Assembly: GCA_036250195.1 (NCBI GenBank)
Contig: JAVHZZ010000001.1
Coordinates: 393,375,283 to 393,439,282 of the forward strand
DNA from: Mixophyes australis
Lineage: Eukaryota; Chordata; Amphibia; Anura; Limnodynastidae
Length of the DNA: 64,000 nucleotides
Direction of reading: 5' to 3'
Both the position numbers and the translations under genes were made by a program. Below, piece by piece: positions 49,002 to 59,760 of the stretch. Each line of letters opens with the position of its first letter. Within the stretch, counting starts at the first letter, position 1. The notes below the pieces were generated by a model that saw only the letters and a list, made by a program, of their open reading frames with translations, ran no database searches and had not been told where the DNA came from.

Positions 49002-52000
49002 ATCTTCTATGAAATCTAAAGTCTGCGCTTTTGATGTTACAATTTCCTTTGCTACCAAAACCTTTGAGTCACAGGCATTGATTGATTCCGGAGCAGCAGG
49101 AAATTTTATTTCCAAATCATTAGTAAATCAATGGTCTCTACCAGTGATTACCTTAAAAACACCCATTACTGTGACGGCTATAGATGGATCACGTCTCATC
49201 AACGGTCTCATCACCCAGAGTACGTCTCCAGTAACCCTTCAGATTGGTGCCCTGCATCATGAAGAAATATCGTTTTTAATCCTTCCTGTTACGACAAGTC
49301 CGATTGTCTTAGGCCTTCCATGGCTTCAGTGTCACTCTCCCCAGATTGACTGGCGCACCCCTCAAGTCACGTCTTGGGGGTCTGAATGTCACCATCATTG
49401 CCTTTCCCAAGTCATTCCTCTCAAAGTACAGCAATCTTCCATCTCATCTACCTCACCGGGACTCCCTCCTCAATATGCTTCATTTACCGATGTTTTTGAT
49501 AAAGCTCAGTCTGAACGTCTTCCTCCTCATCGTTCTTGGGATTGTCCGATCGACCTTCTTCCTGGCAAGACTCCTCCCAGGGGCCGGGTCTATCCACTCT
49601 CGTTACCTGAAACTCAAGCTACATCTGAGTATATACAGGAGAACCTCCAGCGTGGGTTCATTCGACCTTCCACCTCGCTCGCTGGAGCTGGGTTCTTCTT
49701 CGTCAAAAAGAAGGATGGATCATTACGCCCTTGCATAGATTTTCGTGGACTCAATGCCATTACTATCAAGAATCGGTATCCCATTCCGCTGATCACTGAG
49801 CTATTCGATCGCATCAAGGGAGCCCGTATCTTTACTAAGTTGGATCTTCGTGGTGCCTACAATTTAATCAGAATCCGTTCCGGTGACGAATGGAAGACAG
49901 CGTTTAACACCAGAGACGGGCATTACGAATATCTGGTAATGCCTTTCGGGCTGTGTAATGCCCCCGCTGTTTTTCAAGGCTTCATCAATGAGATCTTTCG
50001 GGACTTATTATATGTATGTGTCGTCGTCTACCTGGACGACATATTGATTTTTTCACAGGACCTGCCTTCTCACCACCAACATGTGGCAGAAGTCCTCTCC
50101 AGGCTACGGAAAAATTCATTGTTCTGTAAATTAGAAAAATGTTCATTCGAATTACCCCAGATTCCATTCTTGGGGTATATAGTTTCCGGAGTTGGCCTGA
50201 AGATGGATCCAGACAAGGTGAATGCTGTACTACATTGGCCCCAGCCAACTACTCTTCGTGCTATCCAGCGTTTTTTAGGTTTTGCCAATTACTATAGACG
50301 CTTCATTCAAGACTTTTCTTCCATTGCATCTCCTATTGTGGCCCTGACTCGAAAAGGGGCTAATCCTAAGCAATGGTCACCTGAGGCTCTTCAAGCCTTT
50401 CAAACACTAAAAGAGTCCTTCTCTTCGGCTCCAATCCTTCGACAGCCTGATGTGACACTCCCCTTCTTTCTAGAAGTAGATGCCTCTAATGTGGGCTTAG
50501 GAGCTATTCTCTCCCAACGCTCGGAACAGCAAAAATTCCATCCTTGTGCCTTCTATTCTCGGGGTCTCCTGCCCGCAGAGAAGAATTATACTATCGGGGA
50601 CAAGGAATTACTGGCTATCAAAGCCGCATTAGAGGAATGGAGATACTTATTGGAGGGAGCTCGCCATCCGGTGACGATCTTCACGGATCATAAGAACTTG
50701 TCATATCTCCAGTCTGCCCAATGCTTGAACCCTCGTCAAGCAAGATGGTCTCTTTTCTTTTCCCGTTTTGAATTAATAATTACCTTCAAACCAGCTGCCA
50801 AGAACAAAAAAGCTGATGCTTTATCTAGAGCCTTTGTGACGTCCTCTGATATAGAAGAGGTTTCCAACCATACCATTCTAGATCCCAAATGTATATCACT
50901 GGCTGCTTCATCCACCAAAACGCTACCATTTGGGAAGACCCTCGTGCCTCCTACTCTAAGGAGGAAAATCCTTTCGTGGTTCCATGCCTCTCGTTTTTCT
51001 GGACACGCCGGTGAACACAAGACCTTTGAGATTCTCTCTCGAAGTTACTGGTGGCCTTCAATGAGGAGAGACGTCAAAGAGTTCATTGCTTCCTGTGAAC
51101 TATGTTCCCAGTTCAAATCCTCCCGCAGAACTCCAGCAGGGTTGCTGCGACCACTACCCATTCCGTCCAAACCATGGACCCATATTAGTATGGATTTCGT
51201 TATTGACTTACCACCTAGTAAGAATCATAACACTATTTGGGTGGTGGTGGACAGATTTTCGAAGATGGCTCATTTCATCCCTCTGTCTGGTTTACCTTCC
51301 TCGTCTATTCTGGCTGAACATTTCATTAAAGAGATCTTCCGTATCCATGGATGTCCGTCTGAGATTGTGTCTGATAGAGGAGTACAATTCGTTTCCAGAT
51401 TCTGGCGAGCCCTTTGTAAAACCTTGGGCATACGATTAGCACTCTCATCTTCTTACCATCCGCAATCTAACGGACAAACTGAACGTGTCAATCAAGATCT
51501 TGAGACTTTTATAAGAATGTTTTCATCAGCCAATCAAGACAACTGGGTAGAGTTGCTTCCTTGGGCTGAATTCGCCCATAACAACATGTACCATGAGTCA
51601 TCATCCAAAACTCCATTTTTTGTGGTCTACGGTCACCATCCGTCTTTTCCGGAATTTCCTGCCCTCCCGCCCACCCAAGTCCCTGCGGTGGAAACTGTTT
51701 GTCAGACCTTTAAAAATATCTGGTCTCAGGTCAAAACCTGTTTAAAGAAGACATCTATCAAATATAAATCTTTCGCAGATAAGAAGAGGCGGGCTATTCC
51801 ACCACTAAAAATTGGAGATCGTGTCTGGTTATCCACCAAAAATATTCGTTTGAAGGTTCCATCCATGAAATTCGCCCCTCGTTTTATTGGTCCATATAGG
51901 ATCATTCAAGTAATCAATCCAGTATGTGTGAAACTTCTTCTTCCTAAGAATCTTCGGATTTCTAATGCCTTCCATGTATCCTTGCTCAAACCTCTTATTA

Positions 52001-52335
52001 TCAACCGTTTCTCAACTCCTCCCTCAGCTCCGCAGCCAGTTCAAGTCCATCAGGAGGAGGATTTCGAGATTACTGAGGTACTAGACGCAAAAATTTCGCG
52101 AGGAGTCCTCCATTTCCTCGTTCATTGGAAGGGCTTTGGTCCTGAGGAGCGCTCTTGGATCAAAGCTGAAGATCTTAATGCTCCTGCCCTTTTGAAGAAG
52201 TTTTATTCCAAAAATCCGGACAAGCCCGGTTCCAGGCGTTCTGTGCCCACCTTTAAAAGGGGGGGTACTGTCACTCACCGGACCGTGAGTGCCTCTTCCC
52301 GGACATTTAGGAACCGTGGCCGTCCTCCATCCTGA
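48946..52335 (+). CDS. pol: Pol of gypsy copy 2: PR-RT-RH-IN-chromodomain
   Basis: Translated as Gag-Pol by -1 shift; counted from 48973 it has 1120 codons without interruption. Domains in order: aspartic protease (LIDSGAAGNFI, Asp about 38), RT ([28 protein letters not shown] near 352), RNase H ([16 protein letters not shown] near 500), integrase with H-x3-H...C-x2-C (FSGHAGEHK ... CELCSQF, about 675-710), catalytic Asp in MDFVIDLP, Asp in VSDRGVQF, Glu in GQTERVNQD (about 739, 799, 836). The C-terminal chromodomain (FLVHWKGFGPEERSWIKAED, about 1040-1065) is thought to steer integration to marked chromatin in chromoviruses. The last 22 codons lie inside the 3' LTR; stop at 52333-52335. Confidence 0.94.
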   Translation, partial: CQALTSSGEVKLGSLESSPSSMKSKVCAFDVTISFATKTFESQALIDSGAAGNFISKSLVNQWSLPVITLKTPITVTAIDGSRLINGLITQSTSPVTLQIGALHHEEISFLILPVTTSPIVLGLPWLQCHSPQIDWRTPQVTSWGSECHHHCLSQVIPLKVQQSSISSTSPGLPPQYASFTDVFDKAQSERLPPHRSWDCPIDLLPGKTPPRGRVYPLSLPETQATSEYIQENLQRGFIRPSTSLAGAGFFFVKKKDGSLRPCIDFRGLNAITIKNRYPIPLITELFDRIKGARIFTKLDLRGAYNLIRIRSGDEWKTAFNTRDGHYEYLVMPFGLCNAPAVFQGFINEIFRDLLYVCVVVYLDDILIFSQDLPSHHQHVAEVLSRLRKNSLFCKLEKCSFELPQIPFLGYIVSGVGLKMDPDKVNAVLHWPQPTTLRAIQRFLGFANYYRRFIQDFSSIASPIVALTRKGANPKQWSPEALQAFQTLKESFSSAPILRQPDVTLPFFLEVDASNVGLGAILSQRSEQQKFHPCAFYSRGLLPAEKNYTIGDKELLAIKAALEEWRYLLEGARHPVTIFTDHKNLSYLQSAQCLNPRQARWSLFFSRFELIITFKPAAKNKKADALSRAFVTSSDIEEVSNHTILDPKCISLAASSTKTLPFGKTLVPPTLRRKILSWFHASRFSGHAGEHKTFEILSRSYWWPSMRRDVKEFIASCELCSQFKSSRRTPAGLLRPLPIPSKPWTHISMDFVIDLPPSKNHNTIWVVVDRFSKMAHFIPLSGLPSSSILAEHFIKEIFRIHGCPSEIVSDRGVQFVSRFWRALCKTLGIRLALSSSYHPQSNGQTERVNQDLETFIRMFSSANQDNWVELLPWAEFAHNNMYHESSSKTPFFVVYGHHPSFPEFPALPPTQVPAVETVCQTFKNIWSQVKTCLKKTSIKYKSFADKKRRAIPPLKIGDRVWLSTKNIRLKVPSMKFAPRFIGPYRIIQVINPVCVKLLLPKNLRISNAFHVSLLKPLIINRFSTPPSAPQPVQVHQEEDFEITEVLDAKISRGVLHFLVHWKGFGPEERSWIKAEDLNAPALLKKFYSKNPDKPGSRRSVPTFKRGGTVTHRTVSASSRTFRNRGRPPS
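52255..52265 (+). other. Polypurine tract of gypsy copy 2
   Basis: aaaaggggggg, three bases before the 3' LTR, inside the pol frame. This is the expected plus-strand primer. The same tract precedes the 3' LTR of copy 1. Confidence 0.85.
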
Positions 52336-54280
52336 GGGTCTGCGCATGCGCAGCCCTTTCCTATACTTCAGTGTATGTCCCTTTAACTCAATTGGCAGAT
52401 CAGGCAACAATCCCTATATTAAGCACCTGTGGTCAACACCACGTTGCCTGATCTTGGAGTCTCATTCCCCATGAGTCTCTGAAGGTGTTCCTGTATTCCT
52501 CGTGTGTTCAGCGCTGCTGATTCCTGTGGTTTCCAAACCACTTCTATCTCTGTGGTTTCCAAACCACTTCTACTACTGTGGTTCCCATACCACTTCTACC
52601 ATCAACTGTATCATCGTGACTGTTTGCTGATTCCTATCCGCTGCCTCCGTGCACTACAGTCTTCTAAACCACTTCAACGCTATTACATATCATTGTGACT
52701 GTTTGCTGATTCCTATCCGCTGCCTCCGTGCTCTACAGTCTTCTAAACCACTTCAACGCTATTATATATCATTGTGACTGTTTGCTGATTCCTATCCGCT
52801 GCCTCCGTGCACTCCAGCCTTTACTTCACTTCCACTCACCTGTTCATCATCAAGTCCGTGAGCTGATTCCTATCCGCTGCCTCCGTGCACTACAGTCTCC
52901 AGCTTGCAACTCGCCTGTGTTCATCATCGTGACTGTTAGCTGATTCCTATCCGCTGCCTCCGTGCACTACAGTCTCCAGCTTGCAACTCGCCTGTGTTCA
53001 TCATCGTGACTGTTAGCTGATTCCTATCCGCTGCCCCTGTGCATTGCCGTCTCATCTCAGCTCTCCTGTGTTTCCTCGAGACTGCTGCTCTCATTGCCAT
53101 CCGCTACACTTCGTGATCAACAGCTCCTGGTCTACTCTGCTCTCCCGTGTTCCATCGCTGTTGGTACCTGTTGGTTGCCACTGGTTACCTCCGTGTGCCC
53201 GCAGAGTCCTGCTGCTGCTGTCAGCGCTATCGTCCATCTCCTGCTGATCCGCTCTCCACGCCTTCACGTGTCCCACTGGTCTCTACCCTCCTGTCAGCAT
53301 TGGATTCGTATCTCATCAACTACTCCTCTGCTGGATCATCTCCATTCTCCTGGGTCCTCTATGAGTCCAGTTCCACGTGTTACTGATTCCTGTGGATTCG
53401 TGTCCCTGTTGGTCTACTTACCTGTGCGCTGCACCTACTAGACCGCTGCCTCATCCATCCAGGGACTTCTCATCCAGTCGGCCTCCTGCCGCTCAGGTAT
53501 CGCTGCACTCCTATCTGACTGCCTGCTTCTGAACCACGGTATGCATACTTCTCATTGACTGTGCTGGTGTATTGCATATCTTGCTGGACTGTGTTGGTTC
53601 TCCTCTGGAGTCTGCTATCCGCTGAGTCTATTGCCATCATTGACTGTGTTATCTTGTGCTGGACTACTTCAAGAGACTTTCTATATTTGCAGACCTGTTC
53701 AGTCATTTATATATATATTGTGCATATTACTGTGGATCGTGTATAAGGTGTCGGTGTATATCCTGTGTTGCAGTCTCTCTCCGTGCACCTCCTCACATAT
53801 ATATTCAGTGGTACAACTTGCTGATGACAGACCACTGATCCCTGTTTCCTGTATCACCTGTTCCAGTATCCTCTCACATAGCAGTGGTACAACTTGCTAC
53901 CGCAGACCACTGACTACCCGGATACCTCCACTTGGATTCCATTCCTTCACTCAGACAGCGGTACAACTTGCTATCCGCAGACCGCTGACTCTCATCACCT
54001 CCTTGTCTCTGTTGGACATTCCTCCTCACTATATCAGTGGTACAACTTGCTATCGCAGACCACTGACTACCTTCACGTGCCCTTGTCCATACAGTTCCTC
54101 GTGTATTATTACCTCCATATTACCAGTGCTGCTAGTCATAGACTTTCCTGAGCATCTCATCATCTATCATTTCCTGTTCCGTGATCACCCAGCTACCAGA
54201 GTACCCTATTACCATCTACATTGCTCTGGTAAGCCTACCACCTGGTGATCCCTGGGTAAAGACTCCTAGTGCCCGTGACA
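52269..54280 (+). repeat. 3' LTR of gypsy copy 2
   Basis: 2012 bp, the same length as the 5' LTR. By eye they differ at four bases (52406, 53102, 53275 and about 54034 against 46138, 46834, 47007 and 47766). Its first 67 bp are also pol coding. Confidence 0.95.
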
Positions 54281-54285
54281 GTCCT
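54281..54285. repeat. Right 5-bp target duplication of gypsy copy 2
   Basis: gtcct, followed by the continuing retroviral RT text. Confidence 0.9.
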
Positions 54286-55051
54286 AAGTATTTGACCTTA
54301 GTCTGACGTGGCTGTAATTTATCCTTTGCCACCTTGTGCCCTGTTTGTGAGAGATGAAGCAACAACAATTTAGTATCATGTAAACATGACATAAAAGAAT
54401 CAGAGCACAGCAACAAATCGTCCACATATTGAATTAGAACAGACCCATTGCGGGGTTGAAAGGATTGCAAACAGTCATGTAAGGCTTGTGAAAAAATACT
54501 GGGGCTGTCAATGAACCCCTGGGGAAGTCTGGTCCATGTGTATTGCAATCCCCTGTAGGAGAATGCAAATAGGTATTGACAGTCAGGGTGAAGAGGGACT
54601 GAGAAGAAAGCAGAACATAGGTCAATGACAGTAAAATGACTAGCAGACGGTGGAATCTGCATGAGGATGACAGCTGGATTCGGCACTACGGGAATTGGCT
54701 CTCAACCACTTTATTAATTCCCCTTAAGTCCTGGACTAATCTATAGCCCCTCCCCCCACTCTTCTTCACAGGGAAAATTGGACTATTTGCTGTACTGGCT
54801 GTACAAATTAAAATCCCCTGTTGCAACAGCCTTTCAATAACAGGATATACCCCTAGTTCCACCTCTGGTTTTAATGGATACTGTGGAATTTTTGGAGCTA
54901 TCCTACCACTTTTTAGATTTATCATGACAGGGGCTATGTTTACCATCAGTCCAGTGTCCTGTCCATCTCTGGTCCATAGTGAACCCGGTATTTCCAGCAA
55001 CATCCCCTTTACTTGAGATGGACTTTGTTCTATAACAGGAGAGTGTAACAT
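54286..55051 (-). pseudogene. pol: Retroviral reverse transcriptase N-terminal part
   Basis: - strand. 55051-54686 holds the entry into RT (TANSPIFPVKKSGGRGYRLV, DLRGINKVV). A one-base loss near 54686-54692 shifts the frame. Then 54685-54286 has the palm: FTVIDLCSAFFSVPLHPD with the first catalytic Asp, FAFSYRGLQYTWTRLPQGF, and the YVDDLLL box. It ends at the gypsy insertion just after a VKYLG-like motif and resumes at 45995. Confidence 0.88.
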
Positions 55052-55490
55052 TAAGAGAGTGTAACATTAACTTTTGAGGGGTGTCCAATATATCCTGTAC
55101 CTCATGAGCGACCTTCTCGGGTATATCTAGGAACACACCATCTGAAGTACAGTATATGACACATCCCATTTTACATAACAAGTCTCTCCCTAGCAAGTTA
55201 GTAGGAGCCACTGCAGCCAAGAGAAACAAATGCTTAGTATGCAGAGGCCCGATAGTAACTTCAGCGGGTTTAGTTAGAGGATAATGTAACACTCTTCCCG
55301 TTACCCCCATAGCTGGAACAGTTTTACTGGTCACCTGTAGATTAAAATGAGAGGTTATCACAGATCTGGCCGCCCCTGTATCTACAAGAAAAGTTTGTTT
55401 CCTATCAGCTATGTCAACTATCATTGTTGGTTCTTCTCTCAGACTTTCAGTTAACCTCACTGGCTGTAGACTACAGGTATGGCCTGACCC
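54903..55490 (-). pseudogene. pro: Retroviral protease, in frame with gag behind an amber codon
   Basis: Continues the gag frame after TAG (55493-55491). The active-site motif is FLVDTGAARSVI, and NLLGRDLLCKMG is the flap/C-terminal Leu-Gly-Arg-Asp region of retroviral proteases. The exit to RT is broken by an exact 16-bp tandem duplication at 55039-55070, which shifts the frame by one. Confidence 0.87.
55039..55070. repeat. 16-bp tandem duplication in pro/pol junction
   Basis: gagagtgtaacattaa twice in a row (55039-55054, 55055-55070). Sixteen is not a multiple of three, so it accounts for the frame change between protease and RT. Confidence 0.9.
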
Positions 55491-57101
55491 CTAGAGCTGA
55501 CTATCATTTTCCCGCGCAATATTTGCTGCTATGATATGTGCGGGTAGATGTGAATCTTCTATTCTATGTGAGTTCTTCATTGGAGGATATCTATGTGTCC
55601 CACCTCTAGGGTTGTTTCTGTCCTTTTTACAATCCCTCCTAACGTGTCCTTCTTCATTACAGTTGAAACATCTGATCACTCTATGTTTCTTATTATGTGG
55701 GTTGTATGCTGGTGGTCGTGTATGCATCCCCTCTAGAGCCTGTATACTCACCGTCATCAACCTATCACTTTTCTCTTCCTTCTTTCTAAGAAGGTTTTCG
55801 TCATGCTCCACAGCAGATTCCCTAAGAGAATCTAATGTGATGCCTCTCCAATTAGGTAATGTGGTTTGTACTATGGTTTTTAAGTTTTCCCTAAGAGCAT
55901 CCATTAGTACTCCTACAGCTACTTCCCTGTGATGTGGGTCCTCACCTATGTTTGATATCCCAGTGAACCGTGTCATCGCTGCTATAGCTCTAATGAAGTA
56001 ATCTGATGCTGTTTCACTATCTTTCTGTTTGATGGTGAAAATTTTACTCCAATTCGTTACTACTGGAAAATAGATGGCTAAATGTTTGACAATCTGTTCT
56101 ATATTCTCTTGATTAATCTCATCTGTCAAGGTGTCGTCTTCCTCCAACGAACAATCTCTAATAAATTGTTGTACGTTAGTATTGGGAGGAAGACACGCCC
56201 TCAACACTACATGCCAATTCTTATCGGTTGGTTCGTGTGCATTTCCTAAGTCTTTAACAAACTTCTGACACTTAGCCAACTCTTTTCTAGGATCTGGGAA
56301 TTCAGTCATAATGGAACGTAATTCTGATCTAGTCCAAGGACAATGCATTGTAACATTTCTTAAAGGAACTACACCATCCTTATCCGCCTTCCCATTGGAA
56401 ACTGATATTGTGCGGACTGGATATGTACCCACTGGTTCACTATCTTCAGGGTTAGCTATTTCAGTACTTTGAATATTATCTCTCCTAGTGGTCACACTAC
56501 TCTCACCTATCTCAGCCATTGCCCCCTTTCCATACTTATGCTGAACCTCTAACATATTAACAGCATGGGCAATGGCTGAAATTACCGTTGGTTCATCTTC
56601 ATCTTCTGATACACTTGTTTTAAACTGACTTAAAACAGGATATAACTTAGCAATTTCCTTTTTTTCATTTTTAATAACGGCTGTACTTACTCCTCCCGAC
56701 ACATAAGGTGGCGGGGGCGCGCTTGCGCTGAGTTCTCCACGCTTCGCAACGGCTACTTCCGTTGTACGCGCACTTTTCGCCACGCCTACTTACATGGCAG
56801 AGCAGCGAGTGCACAGCGGGTTGCCTTCCATTTGCCACAATTTTAAACAGTCATTATGTCTATTTCTCACTTTTGTTGACTTAATCAACCATACTTTATC
56901 TTTTACGTTATTTAGTACCTCTGCATTAAAACTCCCTATTGTTGGGAAAGGCCTATCACACTCTTTGGTCATCTCGACCCACGTGTCACAATACACAGTT
57001 GCGTACGCACCATATTTCTTGCACATAAGAAACCGTGCTGAACCAATAGGCCCTTCCTTAGGCAGTACCCTGGCCATCTCTAGCTTATGCTTAGCTCCCA
57101 T
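55491..57101 (-). pseudogene. gag: Retroviral gag with one in-frame stop
   Basis: Starts MGAKHKLEMA (57101), with Gly2 suitable for myristoylation. The matrix part ends in a TAA at 56792-56790; the same frame continues for 430 codons to the amber stop at 55493-55491. A PPPPY late-domain motif follows the break (about 56710). The capsid part includes 'NWHVVLRACLPPNTNVQQF' and 'SDYFIRAIAAMTRFTG'. The nucleocapsid has a single zinc knuckle, CFNCNEEGHVRRDC, as in gammaretroviruses. Apart from the one TAA the gene is open. Confidence 0.9.
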
Positions 57102-58044
57102 GTTGAACAGTACCAGTCTATGCAGACCACACTTCCAAAAAAAACACTTTCAACCCTTTGCTACAAACACTGTACCGCTAGAGATCTCTTACTGGCCGTG
57201 GAAGTATTTGCTCAAGCCTCGTCCACTCGCTTCCTCTCGCACCAAACGAGGACCCCTAACACAGAAAATATCACTGTGGGACTCAAGGGCTATCAGCTCC
57301 TCGATACCCTGGCTAAACCACAAAAAACTGTTGAGTTTATTACAACTGGTAGAACAAAGTCGATACAATCAACCAGCATTTCCAATGTAATTCCTCCCCG
57401 CCTCCTTCCCAAGTTACAATCACGGCTTTCCTTGCCGCGCAGTCCGATCGCTACGCTTACAAATACTAACTATGAATAAGCGTTGCGATGGCTCTTGGGA
57501 GCGCGCGCGGAAACTTCCTTTGTTTTCGCTCCTGGTATACCTGCCCCGTATACCTTCCTTCAGTTGGGCAACCTGCCTCGTCAGACAGCAACTGAGCACC
57601 TCAACAATAAACAGTGTATCTACGTCACAAAATCACACACTATACACCTTTTCTGCGCAGAAAATCAAAAGTTCCCAACAATAGTAATAATGTCCCAGAG
57701 GTTTTCACAAGTAATTATAGTATGCACATATAATAACTATCAAAACGATTGTTTAACCACGTGGCAAATCTACCAGAAGTTCACATACGCTAAGCAGGAA
57801 GTACACATGCGCTATGCAATACAATATATCAAAACGCAATATGACAGAAAAAGAAAGTTTTCTCTTTTGTCCCTAGATTCTAGTTAGCGCACCTTTAGAT
57901 TATGCAAAACGGACATTCGGTTTCACAACACAGAGTAAAATTCAGGTTTTGAACACATTGCGTTCTTACCCGTATATGATGCGTCTCCACCCTTTGTTGC
58001 GGAACCGAAATCCGTTGGTCTTGCGTATCATCCGGTGACGAAAC
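57102..58044 (-). other. Retroviral leader between primer site and gag
   Basis: About 940 bp on the - strand, expected to hold packaging signals. The + strand frames seen here (56794-57390, 57087-57479, 57483-57887) have no domain and run antisense to the virus. Confidence 0.6.
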
Positions 58045-58062
58045 CTCCGCTGCGAGCCCCCA
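58045..58062 (-). promoter_or_regulatory. Retroviral primer-binding site, tRNA-Pro-like
   Basis: On the - strand, three bases after the LTR end, the site begins TGGGGGCTCG, the first ten bases of the tRNA-Pro complement used by murine leukaemia-type viruses. The following bases deviate, through mutation or a variant tRNA. Confidence 0.65.
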
Positions 58063-58677
58063 AATTGTTATGAGCGTTTTGTCGCTATCCAATAACGATT
58101 GTCGAATCTCGATTTGTGTTTCCAACGCACAAAGATTTATTCTCAAAAAGTAGCAGTAGATATATCTTAGCGAAATAATAATAAGTACAGCCGTTACTTA
58201 TCGCAGGCGCTCTGGATCCAGTGAACAGTCATTCAGTCCTGAACTCTGTGGTCTAGGTGACTGAACTCTGGATGAGGAGCTGCTGCTTATATGCAAACAG
58301 AGATACAGTAAAACAATGCAAAGGTGTGGCTTGCTTCTATTGGTCCAGGCATCAGGAGGGTCCAGGGGGTTGCAGATCATAGGCTAGTTTAAGCTCAGGA
58401 ATGCAAAGGAGGGGGTCATCTCTCCAGGGGATGAGCTCTGATCTTCCCGCCAAGATTACTCATCATAATAGTCCATAATTCTTTAACATTAATAACTTGC
58501 GTATGCACTCTGCGATACCTTCGCAGAGTGAACCGGACAGTTGCAAATGCGAAGAGGATTAGTATGATACCACACATGACTAGATTCCTTCAACGAGTAC
58601 CATATGTTTTACTGATATGCCTATAACTTATAATATTACATATAAATACTACTATATTTCGACATAAATGACTATGT

Positions 58678-58685
58678 GTTGCAAC
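58678..58685. repeat. Left 8-bp target duplication of hAT in LTR
   Basis: gttgcaac, repeated at 61185-61192. The undisrupted LTR at 35080 shows a single copy. Confidence 0.9.
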
Positions 58686-59032
58686 TAGAGATGGGCGGGT
58701 CCGGTTCTCCGAGAACCGAACCCACCCGAACTTTGGGTATCCGAGTACCGAGCTGAGCAGCTCGGTACTCTCCCGCCCGTTCCGAATCCAAATCGAGGCC
58801 GAACGTCATTGTGACGTCGTCGGATCTCGGGGCTCGGTTCTCGCGATACTTCAACTTTATAAATACACGCCTCCACAGCAATCCATCGCCATTTGACAGA
58901 GGGAGAGAGCAGGGTGTAGTCATAGGCTAATTAGAGCAGGGACAGAGAATACAATATTGTTCTTGCAAATGCTCTAACCAAAATCGCTAGTGCAGAGAGG
59001 AGGATAGAGGTTTATTATTTTTTCTTCATATT

Positions 59033-59750
59033 TGGCACTCCCCAGCGCTTTTGGGGTGTCCCCCATAATTGTGCATAAATATTTCTGGCTGTCAAAAGTC
59101 ATATCTGTCAGCAGTATCTACTAAATAATTTTTAGCACTCCTCAGTGCTTTTGGGGTGTCCTCCCTAATTGTGCATTAATATTTCTGGCTGTCAAAAGTC
59201 ATATCTGTCAGCAGTATCTACTAAATAATTTTTAGCACTCCTCAGTGCTTTTGGGGTGTCCTCCCTAATTGTGCATTAATATTTCTGGCTGTCAAAAGTC
59301 ATATCTGTCAGCAGTATCTACTAAATAATTTTTAGCACTCCTCAGTGCTTTTGGGGTGTCCTCCCTAATTGTGCATTAATATTTCTGGCTGTCAAAAGTC
59401 ATATCTGTCAGCAGTATCTACTAAATAATTTTTAGCACTCCTCAGTGCTTTTGGGGTGTCCTCCCTAATTGTGCATTAATATTTCTGGCTGTCAAAAGTC
59501 ATATCTGTCAGCAGTATCTACTAAATAATTTTTAGCACTCCTCAGTGCTTTTGGGGTGTCCTCCCTAATTGTGCATTAATATTTCTGGCTGTCAAAAGTC
59601 ATATCTGTCAGCAGTATCTACTAAATAATTTTTAGCACTCCTCAGTGCTTTTGGGGTGTCCTCCCTAATTGTGCATTAATATTTCTGGCTGTCAAAAGTC
59701 ATATCTGTCAGCAGTATCTACTAAATAATTTTTAGCACTCCCCAGTGGTT
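59033..59750. repeat. 100-bp tandem array A
   Basis: Seven units with an exact 100-bp step: the phrase gcttttggggtgtc recurs from 59047 to 59647 at 100-bp intervals. Each unit also has atttctggctgtcaaaagtc and gcagtatctactaaata. Units 2-7 are nearly identical, unit 1 diverges, and the end at 59741 is partial. Confidence 0.95.
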
Positions 59751-59760
59751 TGCGCTCAGA

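Larger units (their letters stand above)
46001..54280 (+). mobile_element. Sushi-type chromovirus (gypsy) copy 2, intact and young
   Basis: 8280-bp element with 2012-bp LTRs (46001-48012 and 52269-54280) that differ at about four positions, a perfect 5-bp target duplication, open gag and pol frames joined by a -1 frameshift signal, a self-priming-type primer site and a polypurine tract next to the 3' LTR. The chromodomain after integrase places it in the chromovirus branch (Tf1/Sushi group). Everything needed for retrotransposition is visible. It lies in the retroviral RT, on the opposite strand. Confidence 0.95.

Noticed and set aside
56794..57887. Three + strand frames of 130-198 codons over the retroviral leader and gag start
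   Set aside because: Antisense to a recognised retroviral region, no domains.
59033..59750. Regular 100-bp repeats considered as a CRISPR-like array
   Set aside because: Units are contiguous without spacers, inside a eukaryotic transposon. It is a tandem repeat.
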